Shown here in pieces: positions 42,244-52,204 of a stretch of 64,000 nucleotides of DNA. Location of the stretch: contig CAVWXX010000016.1 in NCBI GenBank assembly GCA_963759155.1, positions 142,470 through 206,469 of the forward strand, given 5' to 3'. The position numbers and the translations under genes are program-made. Numbering within the stretch: position 1 is the first letter of the stretch; each line of letters begins with the position of its first letter. The notes beneath the pieces were generated by a model. The model worked only from the letters and a program-made list of their open reading frames with translations, was not told the origin of the DNA and searched no databases. Origin of the DNA: SZUA-36 sp963759155 (lineage in GTDB: Bacteria > Pseudomonadota > Gammaproteobacteria > Xanthomonadales > SZUA-36).

Positions 42244-44497
42244 CGGTAGCGGGTCTTGAGGGGTGCTTTTCGAAACGGAACAGACGTAGGCGATTGGCGT
42301 TGCTTACAACCGTGACCGATGAAAATGCCATCGCAGTACCGGCAACAATCGGGTTGAGTAACATGCCCATCAATGGATAGAGCAGGCCAGCCGCAATGGG
42401 AATACCCACCGAGTTATAAATGAATGCTCCAAAAAGATTCTGCCGGATGTTTTTCATCGTGGCCCGTGATATGTCGATAGCATCGGCGACACCATGTAAA
42501 GATCCCCGCATCAGCGTGATATCGGCACTTTCGATGGCGACATCGGTACCCGTACCAATGGCAAAACCCACATGCGCCAAGGCCAGTGCCGGGGCATCAT
42601 TGATGCCGTCACCAACCATACCAACCCGCTCTCCCTGCTTTTGTAGTTCAGCGACCTGGTCTTTCTTGTCCTGTGGCAGCACCTCTGCGCGAACCTGGGT
42701 GATACCGACCTGACGGGCAACAGCCTCGGCCGTGCGCTGGTTATCGCCGGTTAGCATGACCACGTTGAGGCCATCAGTCTGCAGGCGTTTAATGGCCTCG
42801 ATCGATTCCGGTTTGATCGGGTCAGCCACCGCAAATATGGCGATGAGTTGCCCGTCTGAGGCCAAAAACATGGGTGTCCACGCATTTCCTGCCATGCGCT
42901 CACTGCTTGCGAGCGCTTCAGAATTCAACGCCACAGCGGCACTGTCCATGAGGCGTTTGTTACCGAACAACAGGTGCTGACCACCAAGCTCCCCCTTGAT
43001 ACCCTGTCCGGGCATGGCTTCAAAACCCTCGACGTTTAACAGGTCCAGTTCCTGTAGTTTGGCAGCATCGAGGAACGCCTGTGCAAGTGGGTGTTCGGAA
43101 TGGCTCTCAAGGCTTGCAGCCAACAACAGCAGGGCGTTTTGGGTCTGATCACAATGGGCATCAATTTCAATCACCGTCGGCTGGCCGGTGGTGATGGTGC
43201 CGGTTTTATCCAGCACCATGGTGGTGAGTTGGCTGGCGGTTTGCAAAGCTTCGCCATTGCGGATCAGTATTCCGGCTTCAGCTGCCTTGCCGATACCGAC
43301 CATGACCGACATCGGTGTCGCCAGACCGAGGGCGCATGGGCAGGCAATAATCAGGACGGTCACAGCAGTAACAATGGCATAGACGGCTCGTGGCTCAGGG
43401 CCGATGCTGAACCAAACCAGCGCCGCAAGAAGGGCGATTACCATCACAACCGGTACGAATACCGCGGCAATGGCATCAGCCAGTTTACCGATAGGCGGTT
43501 TGCTATTTTGTGCCTGGCGAACCAGCTTGATGATACGTGCAAGCGCAGTTTCGGAACCCACGCGGGTGGCGCGGTAGATGACACTGCCTGTCTTGTTGAG
43601 TGTGCCCGCGGAGACCTCACTGCCAACGATCTTTGTCACCGGGACCGGTTCGCCCGTCAGCATGGATTCATCAATATTTGTCTGGCCTTGCTCCACGACG
43701 CCATCAACTGCAATCTGCTCGCCGGGACGTACGCGAACCAGATCACCTTTAATGACGGTGCTGATGGGTACATCAATTTCTTCGTTACCCCGGACGATAC
43801 GTGCTGTTTTGGTTTGTAAATCCAACAGGCGGCGAATGGCCTGAGAGGTTCGGCCGCGCGCTTTTTGCTCCAGGGCCTGGCCGAGATTGACCATGCCGAT
43901 GATGATCACGGCAGCTTCAAAATAAACATGCCGTGCAATTTCCGGCACCAGTGCGGGAAACAACACGATCACCGTGGAATATAGCCAGGCAGTGCCGGTG
44001 CCCAACGCTATCAGCGTATCCATCGTTGCCGATCTATTCTGCAAAGATTTTAAAGCCCCGCTGAAGAAATGCCGCCCCGTGTAATACATGACAGCAGCGG
44101 TGATAAGGGCGATCAATAACCAGGCGATATGATTCAAATTCCATACGGTATCGATGGCAGGTACATTCATACCGAAAACCATCAATATCGCGCCAGTGCC
44201 TAGCGCCAGCACGGTTTTGTATATCAGCCTGCGGAAATTGGCCTGGTTGACCCGGTCGGTTTCCTCCAGTGATTGAATCGGGTCAACCACCGCTTCAAAA
44301 CCCGCTTGCGCCACTGCAGCTATCAGCACGTCACTGACAACCGTGCCATCTACGCTGACCTCGCGGCTGGCGAGGTTGACGCTCACGTCATTGACACCGG
44401 GCGTTTCCCGCAGAGCCTTCTCAATGGGTCTTTGACAGGAAGCGCAGTGCATCCCGTCAATCTTCAGAAGGATAGAAGTGTTATCTGTCGTGGTCAC
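42236..44497 (-). CDS. copA: copper-exporting P1B-type ATPase
   Basis: A 753-residue heavy-metal ATPase. One N-terminal HMA domain carries GMHCASC (Cys18, Cys21). Eight membrane helices follow; the transport motif in helix 6 is CPCALGLATP, typical of Cu(I). The phosphorylation motif is DKTGTIT, with TGE in the actuator domain and GDGINDAPALA in the hinge. It exports Cu(I) from the cytoplasm using ATP. The start overlaps the sulfotransferase stop as ATGA and its end overlaps the PepSY gene, so all four genes are one operon. It could alternatively be a CcoI/FixI-type pump for oxidase assembly, but no cco genes are near. Confidence 0.92.
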   Translation of the reverse strand: MTTTDNTSILLKIDGMHCASCQRPIEKALRETPGVNDVSVNLASREVSVDGTVVSDVLIAAVAQAGFEAVVDPIQSLEETDRVNQANFRRLIYKTVLALGTGAILMVFGMNVPAIDTVWNLNHIAWLLIALITAAVMYYTGRHFFSGALKSLQNRSATMDTLIALGTGTAWLYSTVIVLFPALVPEIARHVYFEAAVIIIGMVNLGQALEQKARGRTSQAIRRLLDLQTKTARIVRGNEEIDVPISTVIKGDLVRVRPGEQIAVDGVVEQGQTNIDESMLTGEPVPVTKIVGSEVSAGTLNKTGSVIYRATRVGSETALARIIKLVRQAQNSKPPIGKLADAIAAVFVPVVMVIALLAALVWFSIGPEPRAVYAIVTAVTVLIIACPCALGLATPMSVMVGIGKAAEAGILIRNGEALQTASQLTTMVLDKTGTITTGQPTVIEIDAHCDQTQNALLLLAASLESHSEHPLAQAFLDAAKLQELDLLNVEGFEAMPGQGIKGELGGQHLLFGNKRLMDSAAVALNSEALASSERMAGNAWTPMFLASDGQLIAIFAVADPIKPESIEAIKRLQTDGLNVVMLTGDNQRTAEAVARQVGITQVRAEVLPQDKKDQVAELQKQGERVGMVGDGINDAPALALAHVGFAIGTGTDVAIESADITLMRGSLHGVADAIDISRATMKNIRQNLFGAFIYNSVGIPIAAGLLYPLMGMLLNPIVAGTAMAFSSVTVVSNANRLRLFRFEKHPSRPATGA

Positions 44498-45453
44498 TCA
44501 TCGGTCCAATGACTAAGGTCGCGGTCAAGCAGGCGTGATAGGTGCTGAACGTCAGCCCGTAGTGTTTCACGCAGGGTCTCTGCCAATTGCGGCGTTAGCG
44601 GCTCCGGCGACTTGGGCACCTTGTTCAGTTTGGTCAGGCGTTTGATAAAACTCATTTTCTTGGTGCCGTCCGGGTTATATTTCCGGGATCGTTGTTGCAA
44701 TGTATCGGCAATTTTTCCATTGCTTGTCGCCGGCACAAAGAGCAGGTCCTGTAACCAGCGGTATCGATACATCTGGCTTTCAAATCTTCTTTCAAACTCT
44801 GTTTGTCCATCGTCATCGACACCAAGAAACTCAAGTGTCTGTTTGTATACGCCCGCTGTATCACTGGCAAAATCTTCGAACACGATCACGTGCGTTTGCT
44901 CACGACCTGCAAGTTTGAACAGTCTTTCGATTTGCGCACCAAATTTTGCAACCTCTGCGTAATTCAGCAAACGTGGATCAAGACAGCGTTTTGGAAGGCC
45001 TTCGCCCCGCATACGTGCGTCTTGAAGTCCCCAGGCTGTTGCGAAGTCCGCTTGGTCCTCCTGCAGCAGAAACTGCATACGCAGGTGATAGGACGGTAGC
45101 ATTTTAAGTGGGTTTCGCACCTGAACGATAAATTTGGCTTGCGGGTTGAAGTGCAGAATACGCTCAATGACACCCGGGCCATAAAGGTAGGAAACGGATC
45201 CTTCGCCCAGTGCCTTGTGCGCTTGTGTGCAATGTGAAAAACAGCGATCCAGGTAGTCCCGCTTGAGTTCATCCGTATCGGGGATATAATCCGTCTTTGC
45301 GAAATAATGGGGTTCCTTCGGTCTTGAGAAACATATTTGCGGGTTTCGTGAAAGGTAACGGCTGAGGGCCGTCGTACCACAGCGCGGTGCACCTACCAGG
45401 AAGAAGTCAGGAAATCGGTCAGTTTTGGCTTTGTTCAAAGTTTCACCCGGCAC
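44494..45453 (-). CDS. sulfotransferase domain protein
   Basis: A 319-residue PAPS-dependent sulfotransferase-like protein. The 5'-phosphosulfate loop is VGAPRCGTTALSRYL near the N-terminus, with FIVQVRNPLKMLPSYHLRM as the 3'-phosphate region. Such enzymes sulfate polysaccharides, lipids or small molecules. It heads the copA operon, overlapping copA by four bases, an odd partnership with no obvious functional reason. No PAPS synthesis genes are present here. The upstream gap of 189 bases includes the perfect palindrome TTTTCAATTGAAAA (45613-45626) and a 6-bp GGCCTC / GAGGCC hairpin. Confidence 0.85.
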   Translation of the reverse strand: MPGETLNKAKTDRFPDFFLVGAPRCGTTALSRYLSRNPQICFSRPKEPHYFAKTDYIPDTDELKRDYLDRCFSHCTQAHKALGEGSVSYLYGPGVIERILHFNPQAKFIVQVRNPLKMLPSYHLRMQFLLQEDQADFATAWGLQDARMRGEGLPKRCLDPRLLNYAEVAKFGAQIERLFKLAGREQTHVIVFEDFASDTAGVYKQTLEFLGVDDDGQTEFERRFESQMYRYRWLQDLLFVPATSNGKIADTLQQRSRKYNPDGTKKMSFIKRLTKLNKVPKSPEPLTPQLAETLRETLRADVQHLSRLLDRDLSHWTDE

Positions 45454-45642
45454 ACCAGGGTGTGCGTTAATTTAACTCCCCGCGTTACAAACCGGAGCCG
45501 AAAGGCCTCATATGGAGGCCAGGTTTTTGCGGTGCCTTGTACCCTTGGCGCTGGGTAACAGTTCGGTATGATAACAAACCCCGCTTATTCCCGACATAAA
45601 GACCCCGCTTGGTTTTCAATTGAAAATACTATGTGAGAATTT

Positions 45643-48600
45643 CTACTCATTTTTGTCACTCGCCTCTTTCATGCCATGTCCTTGCCATAACAGGAAAATG
45701 GCGGGAATGACTGCCAGGGTCAGAACGGTTGCACTTACCATCCCGCCCACCATGGGCGCGGCAATCCTGCGCATGACCTCGGAGCCGGTACCGCCTCCCA
45801 ACATAATGGGCAGCAGGCCCACGATGATAGTGGCGACTGTCATCATGATTGGTCGTACTCTCATTAATGCGCCTTCATAAACAGCCTTTTCAACATCATC
45901 TCTCTGCATAGGCCTGCCGGCCTGCTCGGCACGCAGTTGGTGTCGGGCCATGGCCTGTTTGAGATAAACCAGCATGATCACACCGATTTCCACTGCCACG
46001 CCCGCCAGCGCGATAAAGCCAACACCGACCGCCACCGACAGGTTGTAGTCCAACAGGTAGAGCAGCCACAGGCCACCGGTCAGCGCCATCGGTAATGTTC
46101 CGAGGATGATAAGCACCTCGACCACGTTTCTGAAGTTGAGAAAAAGCAGCAGCATGATGGTGATGATGGTGATCGGAATGACAATCACGAGGTGTTCTTT
46201 GGCGCGCTCCATGTATTCATATTGCCCGGACCAGGTGATCGAGTAGCCTGCCGGTAGATCAACCTGCTCAGCGACCGCTTTTCGGGCAGCATCCACATAA
46301 GTTCCGAGATCAACGTCGGCAATATCGACATAGATCCAGCCATTCAAGCGTGCATTTTCACTCTTGATCATCGGCGGTCCATCCTCGACACGCAGGTCAG
46401 CCACGGCTTGCAGGGTAATATGCTGACCGGCCGGTGTGACGATGGGTAAGAGCTTGAGTTGCTCCAGCGAGTCACGCATATATCTCGGGTATCGTAAATT
46501 GACCGGATAACGTTCAAGACCTTCAACGGTTTCGGTGACGTTCATACCGCCGATCGCGGTTTTCACAACATCCTGCACATCATCGATGTTGAGCCCGTAG
46601 CGTGAAGCGGCCTCGCGGTTGATATCAACCGTGACATAACGCCCGCCGGCGACCCGTTCTGCATAGGCCGAGGTGGTTCCGGGCACGGTCAGTAGTACCT
46701 GCTCAATATCCTTACCGATACCCTCAATGACGCTGAGGTCCGCGCCTCCGATCTTGATACCCACGGGTGTTTTAATACCGGTGGCCAGCATGTCAATACG
46801 GGTCTTGATCGGCCAGACCCAGGCATTGGTGACACCGGGAAGGTCCAGTCTCTGGTCCAATTCCGCCTTGATGCTGTCGATGGTCACACCCGCCCGCCAT
46901 TCCGACTCGGGTTTCAGCTGGATAACCGACTCGATCATGGTCAACGGAGCAGGATCAGTTGCCGTTTCAGCGCGTCCGATCTTGCCGAAAACCGACTTCA
47001 CCTCCGGTACTGAATAGATCAATTTATCTGTCTGTTGAAGTAGTTGCTGTGCTTTACCGATCGATATACCGGGGAAAGTTGTTGGCATATACATGATGTC
47101 GCCTTCATTCAGATCCGGCATGAACTCTGATCCGAGCCTGGTCGCAGGCCATAATCCTACGATCACCAGTGCGGCCGAGACCGTCAGCACCAGCAGGGGG
47201 CGGTGTGTAACCGCGTTGATCAATGGCCGGTACAGCCAGATCAGCGCACGGTTCAATGGGTTTTTGTGTTCCGGTGTCACCCTTCCGCGAATAAAGTAAC
47301 CCATCAGGACGGGGACGAGGGTGATGGATAGTATTGCAGCGCCGGCCATGGAATAGGTCTTGGTAAACGCCAGCGGGGCAAACATCCTGCCCTCCTGTGC
47401 CTGCAGCGTAAATACCGGCAAAAAGCTCAGGGTGATGATCAACAGGGAAAAGAACAACGGCGGCCCGACTTCAGTGGCCGCTTCGGCAATCACATCCCAG
47501 TGCTTTTTCGGGTCGTAGTCTGCCTGCTCCATCTTCTTGTGAACGGTCTCGATCATGACGATCGCAGCATCGACCATGGCGCCAATGGCAATTGCGATAC
47601 CGCCAAGCGACATGATATTGGCATTCAGACCCTGAAAGCGCATGACCAGAAAGGCGATGAGGATGCCGACCGGTAGCGAGAGGATCACAACCAGCGACGA
47701 GCGGAAGTGAAACAGGAACAGGATACAGACCAGCACCACAATCAGGAACTCCTCGACCAGTTTTGTCTTGAGTGTCTCAACAGACCGGTCGATCAAAGCG
47801 GAGCGATTGTAGGTCTCAACCACTTCGACACCTTCGGGCAGACTGTCTTTTAGTTCGGCCAGCCTGTTTTTGACTTTGGCGATCGTTGTCTGTGCATTTT
47901 CACCATAGCGCATAACGACGACAGCACCGACCACCTCGCCCTCACCATTGAGTTCGGCAATACCGCGTCTGAGCTGTGGCCCCATGCGGATGTCGGCGAC
48001 ATCCTGCAATCTCACCGGGGTGCCTTTATCATTCATGCCGAGCGGAATTTTCTGCAGATCAGCTATGGAAGTCAGGTAGCCGGTTGCACGCACCATGTAC
48101 TCGGCTTCCCCCATTTCTATGACCGAACCGCCAACCTCCTGGTTACCCCGCTTTATGGCACTGCGCACCTGTGCCAAAGACAAGCGATAGGCCTGTAATG
48201 CGTTCGGGTTGATCACGACCTGGTACTGCTGGACCATGCCGCCAATGGTGGCAACCTCTGAGACCCCCGGTACGGTTTGCAACTCAAATTTCAGAAACCA
48301 GTCCTGAATGGCGCGAAGCTGGCTGAGATCCTTACTGCCTGTACGGTCAACCAATGCGTATTCATACACCCAGCCGACACCGGTCGCATCGGGGCCAAGG
48401 GCTGGCCTGGCATCCGGGGGCAGGTCACCGGATACCTGGTTCAGGTACTCGAGTACCCGTGAACGGGCCCAGTAAAGATCGGTGCCGTCCTCAAAAATGA
48501 TGTAAACAAATGAGTCACCAAAAAACGAGTATCCCCGCACCGTGGTGGCGCCGGGAACTGCCAGCATGGCCGTCGTTAATGGATAGGTAACCTGATCCTC

Positions 48601-48783
48601 CACCACCTGCGGCGCCTGGCCCGGGTAGTTGGTTTTGATGATGACCTGGACATCCGAAAGATCGGGCAGGGCATCGATGGGTGTTGTGTAAATGGCCCGC
48701 AAACCCGCAAGCACCAGGATGCCCGTCATCAGCAACACCAGGATTCGATTGTTCAGCGACCAGCGGATAATGGCATTAATCAC
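45643..48783 (-). CDS. cusA: heavy-metal RND pump, CusA/CzcA family
   Basis: A 1046-residue RND pump of the metal (HME) class. Features are ALPDLSDVQVIIKTNYPGQAPQ at the start of the first periplasmic loop, the proton-relay helix GAMVDAAIVMIETVHKK with the single Asp typical of this class, and the duplicated 6+6 helix plan. With CusB and CusC it expels Cu(I)/Ag(I), or other divalent metals in Czc systems, across both membranes. The CusF-like domain in the partner adaptor favours copper/silver. It overlaps the adaptor gene by four bases. Confidence 0.93.
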   Translation of the reverse strand: MINAIIRWSLNNRILVLLMTGILVLAGLRAIYTTPIDALPDLSDVQVIIKTNYPGQAPQVVEDQVTYPLTTAMLAVPGATTVRGYSFFGDSFVYIIFEDGTDLYWARSRVLEYLNQVSGDLPPDARPALGPDATGVGWVYEYALVDRTGSKDLSQLRAIQDWFLKFELQTVPGVSEVATIGGMVQQYQVVINPNALQAYRLSLAQVRSAIKRGNQEVGGSVIEMGEAEYMVRATGYLTSIADLQKIPLGMNDKGTPVRLQDVADIRMGPQLRRGIAELNGEGEVVGAVVVMRYGENAQTTIAKVKNRLAELKDSLPEGVEVVETYNRSALIDRSVETLKTKLVEEFLIVVLVCILFLFHFRSSLVVILSLPVGILIAFLVMRFQGLNANIMSLGGIAIAIGAMVDAAIVMIETVHKKMEQADYDPKKHWDVIAEAATEVGPPLFFSLLIITLSFLPVFTLQAQEGRMFAPLAFTKTYSMAGAAILSITLVPVLMGYFIRGRVTPEHKNPLNRALIWLYRPLINAVTHRPLLVLTVSAALVIVGLWPATRLGSEFMPDLNEGDIMYMPTTFPGISIGKAQQLLQQTDKLIYSVPEVKSVFGKIGRAETATDPAPLTMIESVIQLKPESEWRAGVTIDSIKAELDQRLDLPGVTNAWVWPIKTRIDMLATGIKTPVGIKIGGADLSVIEGIGKDIEQVLLTVPGTTSAYAERVAGGRYVTVDINREAASRYGLNIDDVQDVVKTAIGGMNVTETVEGLERYPVNLRYPRYMRDSLEQLKLLPIVTPAGQHITLQAVADLRVEDGPPMIKSENARLNGWIYVDIADVDLGTYVDAARKAVAEQVDLPAGYSITWSGQYEYMERAKEHLVIVIPITIITIMLLLFLNFRNVVEVLIILGTLPMALTGGLWLLYLLDYNLSVAVGVGFIALAGVAVEIGVIMLVYLKQAMARHQLRAEQAGRPMQRDDVEKAVYEGALMRVRPIMMTVATIIVGLLPIMLGGGTGSEVMRRIAAPMVGGMVSATVLTLAVIPAIFLLWQGHGMKEASDKNE

Positions 48784-50449
48784 AATCCGCCCTCCACTTT
48801 GTGAAGGTCATTGGCTTCATGATGCGCACGCTCATCAACCCCGGCAGGTTCAGGCTGGTGAATATTGCTGATGACATAGTCACCCACCTTGGAGTGGCTC
48901 AGTGAAAAGTGAATGTTCTGACCAATGCTGATGGTCTCGAGGTGTACACCCGGCAATACATCAAACTCCATGGTCATGGCGGTCCAGCCGAGTGCCTCGA
49001 TAGGGCCATGGCTGATACGTATTCGCCGGCTTGCCAACTCCACCGCCTCGACAATGCCGCTGCCAAATACCGCCTGTTGGCTGCCTCTGCCGTCCGTTAA
49101 ATGACTGGCATCAAGACGTTGAATACTGCCGGCCAGGCTGGCCTCTGAGTCGATCAGGAATTGCGCAGATGTGACCACCTCGTCACCAACCTCCAGTCCG
49201 GCTATGATTTCCTGCCAGTCGCCGCTTTCAATACCGGTCATGACCTCGTGCACCGTGTAGTTACCATCGCCAATGCGACAACGACCCGGTCGGCATCCTG
49301 GCCGCGTATCAGTGCTTCACGGGGTATACTCAAGGCACCCGGGTGTGGTTTGCCAAATATCGTCACGCGGGCATACATATTGGGTTTCATCCGTTCATCG
49401 GGGTTATCAAAGCGAAGCCGTACCTGCAGCGTACGGGTTTTGGGATCCAACACCGGGTAGACGTAATCAACCCGGCCACTGAAGACCTCACCCGGCATAT
49501 AATTCAGTCGTGCCTCGGCGGATTGTAATTCCGTCACCCAGTCAGCCTGGGACTCAAAAACTTCGGCCTGAAGCCAAACACTGGAAAGGTCGGCCAGGCT
49601 CAGAATTTCGGTAGCTGGCCGGACAAAAATCCCCTCTTTCACGTTGAGGCTGGTAACGGTACCGTCCTGCGGGGCCAGTATCTGTATGGTGTTGCTAACT
49701 TTTGATGTGTTTGCCAGGCGCTGAATATCCGCTTCGACCATCCCAAGCGCCAGTAACTTTTCCCTGGATGCCGCTAACAGTCGCTTGTCATTACGCCGCT
49801 TGGTCTGAACGTATTCTTTCTGCGCGTTGACCAGTTGGGGTGAGTAAAACTCAAACAGGGCCTGGCCTTTCCTGACCCGTTCACCCACATTTTTGACCAG
49901 CAGGCGCTCAATCCAGCCCTCGGTACGCAAATTGATCTGGCTGACACGGGTTTCATCAAAACCCACGTAACCGGTTGCCTCCACCTTGCGCCACAGGGAG
50001 CGGCGTTCGGCCTTGCTTGTGCGAACCCCCAGGCTTTGCTGAACGTTTGAACTGATATGGACGGCGTTATCGTCCGTCCCGGTTTTTGCATACACAGGAA
50101 CCAGGTCCATACCCATCGGTGACTTACCGGGACCGTCACGTCTGTAATCCGGGTCCATGGGGGCGACCCAATACAGGATTTCCGGTTCTTTTTGTTCTTC
50201 GGCGTAAACAGGTACCAGGTCCATACCCATCGGCGACTTACCGGGTTCGTCACGGCGGTAGGCCGGGTCCATGGGGGCCACCCAGTAAAGAACCTCTTTT
50301 TCGGCTTTTTCACTACCGGCAGATCGAAAATCGAGACTTTCCCCAAGAATGGTGTAGTTGCTGATCAGTACACCACCTGCCAAACCGATGACCAGGGTGG
50401 CGATCAACGGCATTTTTGGGTGGCCTGCCGGCTTTTTGTCTTTACTCAT
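48780..50449 (-). pseudogene. cusB: CusB-type metal RND adaptor, frameshifted, with CusF-like C-terminus
   Basis: Two open frames (49238-50449 and 48780-49253) together encode one adaptor. At 49270-49271 a G is missing from the coding strand: the frame reads DRVVVALAMVTTR and stops, whereas adding one G restores ALGDGNYTVHEVMTG and joins the second frame. The N-terminus has a membrane helix and two tandem heavy-metal-binding motifs (YWVAPMDP, YRRD, PGKSPMGMD; about 50090-50300). The barrel-sandwich and coiled-coil parts follow. After the repair point the protein ends in a CusF-like Cu/Ag-binding domain (GWTAMTMEFDV). If the shift is real the CusF domain is lost. The other genes of the operon are intact, so an assembly error is possible. 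Confidence 0.88.
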
Positions 50450-51720
50450 GATGATTCTCCCTGGAAATACAATAACCTCGCACGGGTAATAATTTCGTCG
50501 GCGCGCAGCGCCGCGTGGCTTAGTTTGAGTTCATATTCACCGATGCGGGCACGCATCAGGTTTGTCAGGTCACCGATGGCATCCTGGTAGTCTTCAAAGG
50601 CCGTTTCTGCGTTATAGGCTGCCTGCGGTAACAGGTATTCCTGGTAGAGCCCCAGTCTTTCCTGTTCGCGTCCCAGGGTTGCGGTATGTTCCTCCACACG
50701 GGCTTTCATCGAGCGGTAGACATCATCGCGAACGTATTCAACGGCAGAGGTGTCTGCGATACTGGCGGCTAACAGGCGGTCCTGGCGGTTCTTTGTAAAT
50801 AGGGGAATATCCATGGTTACAAAGACCGACAGCAGGTCGCTGCGGTTGCTGCCGTTGGTGTTCTGGCCACTGCGGCCACCATAGGCAAGGTCCACGGCAA
50901 AGCCCGGTTTGTAAGCTTGCCGGGCGATTTCTTCAGATGTTCTGGATTTGGCAATTTCGTGTTGCCAGGCGCGTACCCGCGGGTGCTCAACCAGCGCGGC
51001 AATGATTTGCTCTGCACCCGATGGCTGGCTGATTTTTGGCCAATCCGGGTCAAGTTCACGGAAAGCATTTGCGCCAATACGTTCTGCCAGCCGCGCGCGA
51101 GCCTGTTCTTCCTGTTGCTGCATACCTATAAGCCGTTCCTCTACCCGGGATAACTCAAGTTGGGCCTGTACGGTATCCTGCTGATGGGCGCGGCCGGTCG
51201 CGAAGTAATCGCGGGTGATCTCTGCCAGGTCCTTAAAAACGACCAGTGATTGTTGCAGGATTTTCAGGCGTTCACGATGCAGGAATATTCTTGTGTACTC
51301 TTCACGCACGGCAAGCAGTACCAGGTACTGCCGGTCCAGGGCCTCAGCGTCGTTTCGTGCAACGGACTCACTCAAGCGCTCACTTTTAAGCGATCGTGTC
51401 TGGCCGCGTGGAAACATCTGCTGAACACCGATGACGGCCTGTGTCATCGGCTCCTGGCCCAGGTTGAACGTATCGGTGGGCAGGTTGGCAAAGCCCAGCT
51501 TTAGCCGGGGGTCGGGTAGGCTTTCGGTCGCCACCGCCAACTCGGACATGGACCGACTGCGGGCATCAATGGCTTGCAGGGTAAAGTCGTTTTTCAGTGC
51601 CAACGCGCTGGCTTCTTCAATGGTTAAATCAGCGGCAAAAATTACCTCTGCGCCGGCAAACAGCAGCAGCGTCACCGCACACAAACGGTGAAATGCCTTA
51701 TCGGCAAAAGACTGGTACAT
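50446..51720 (-). CDS. cusC: TolC-family outer-membrane channel of the Cus-type system
   Basis: The ATG at 51720, six bases after GGAG, gives 424 residues with a signal peptide ending in GAEVIFAADL. The protein has the two repeated outer-membrane efflux segments rich in Ala, Glu, Gln and Arg expected for coiled alpha-barrel helices (for example LTIEEASALALKNDFTLQAI near the N-terminus). It would form the trimeric exit duct for CusA/CusB. It is the first gene of the cusCBA operon, joined to cusB by ATGA. Name by context; sequence alone gives the TolC/CzcC family. Confidence 0.9.
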   Translation of the reverse strand: MYQSFADKAFHRLCAVTLLLFAGAEVIFAADLTIEEASALALKNDFTLQAIDARSRSMSELAVATESLPDPRLKLGFANLPTDTFNLGQEPMTQAVIGVQQMFPRGQTRSLKSERLSESVARNDAEALDRQYLVLLAVREEYTRIFLHRERLKILQQSLVVFKDLAEITRDYFATGRAHQQDTVQAQLELSRVEERLIGMQQQEEQARARLAERIGANAFRELDPDWPKISQPSGAEQIIAALVEHPRVRAWQHEIAKSRTSEEIARQAYKPGFAVDLAYGGRSGQNTNGSNRSDLLSVFVTMDIPLFTKNRQDRLLAASIADTSAVEYVRDDVYRSMKARVEEHTATLGREQERLGLYQEYLLPQAAYNAETAFEDYQDAIGDLTNLMRARIGEYELKLSHAALRADEIITRARLLYFQGESS

Positions 51721-51813
51721 CGTATTCTCCACAACACCACAGGCGTTTTAACCTGTGTTACAAACAATAATCGGGATATAACCGCGGCAAAAGCGGTTCG
51801 GAACACTGGTGGT

Positions 51814-52155
51814 TCAGACGATGGGAGGTTTGAAAAGTGGTGGACTGAAGTGGCTTAGTGGCTCACCGGTATCAGGTAGATACAGACGAGAACCCGTTTT
51901 GAAAATTGCATTGAGTGTTATCGAGCTAAACGCCATGACACCGCTTGGACAGGCGCCACAATGAAACATTGAATCACAGCCATCGGATGGCATTGCAGGA
52001 TCGTGGTCACAACAGTCCATGCTTTGCATATCGTCATGATTCATGTCGCGTGAGCCGTGCTGAGACGTTTGCTGGGAATCATGCATATCGCACGACGAAA
52101 CCTGTAGCGGTTGCGATGCGAGTAATACAAAAATGGCCAGAAATACGTACTTCAT
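51814..52155 (-). CDS. small exported His/Met/Cys-rich protein, probable metal binding
   Basis: The ATG at 52155 gives 113 residues with a signal peptide (MKYVFLAIFVLLASQPLQVSS); the open frame reaches back to a TTG at 52188. The mature N-terminal half is packed with possible copper ligands: CDMHD, HGSRDMNHDDMQSMDCCDHD, SDGCDSMFHCGAC. A hydrophobic stretch (PSGVMAFSSITLNAIF) follows. Similar small proteins often accompany copper-efflux genes, where they may bind or sense copper in the periplasm. It lies 93 bases upstream of cusC in the same direction and may be cotranscribed. Confidence 0.7.
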   Translation of the reverse strand: MKYVFLAIFVLLASQPLQVSSCDMHDSQQTSQHGSRDMNHDDMQSMDCCDHDPAMPSDGCDSMFHCGACPSGVMAFSSITLNAIFKTGSRLYLPDTGEPLSHFSPPLFKPPIV

Positions 52156-52204
52156 AAAACAATCATACACCAAAACGTCATTTTTCAACTTGAATCATGT
52201 GATT

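Noticed and set aside
43091..43819. 242-codon plus-strand open frame
   Set aside because: Antisense shadow of copA.
49238..49253. Two separate overlapping genes in the cusB region
   Set aside because: The second frame is the continuation of the adaptor and has no start of its own beyond an internal GTG; a frameshift explains both.
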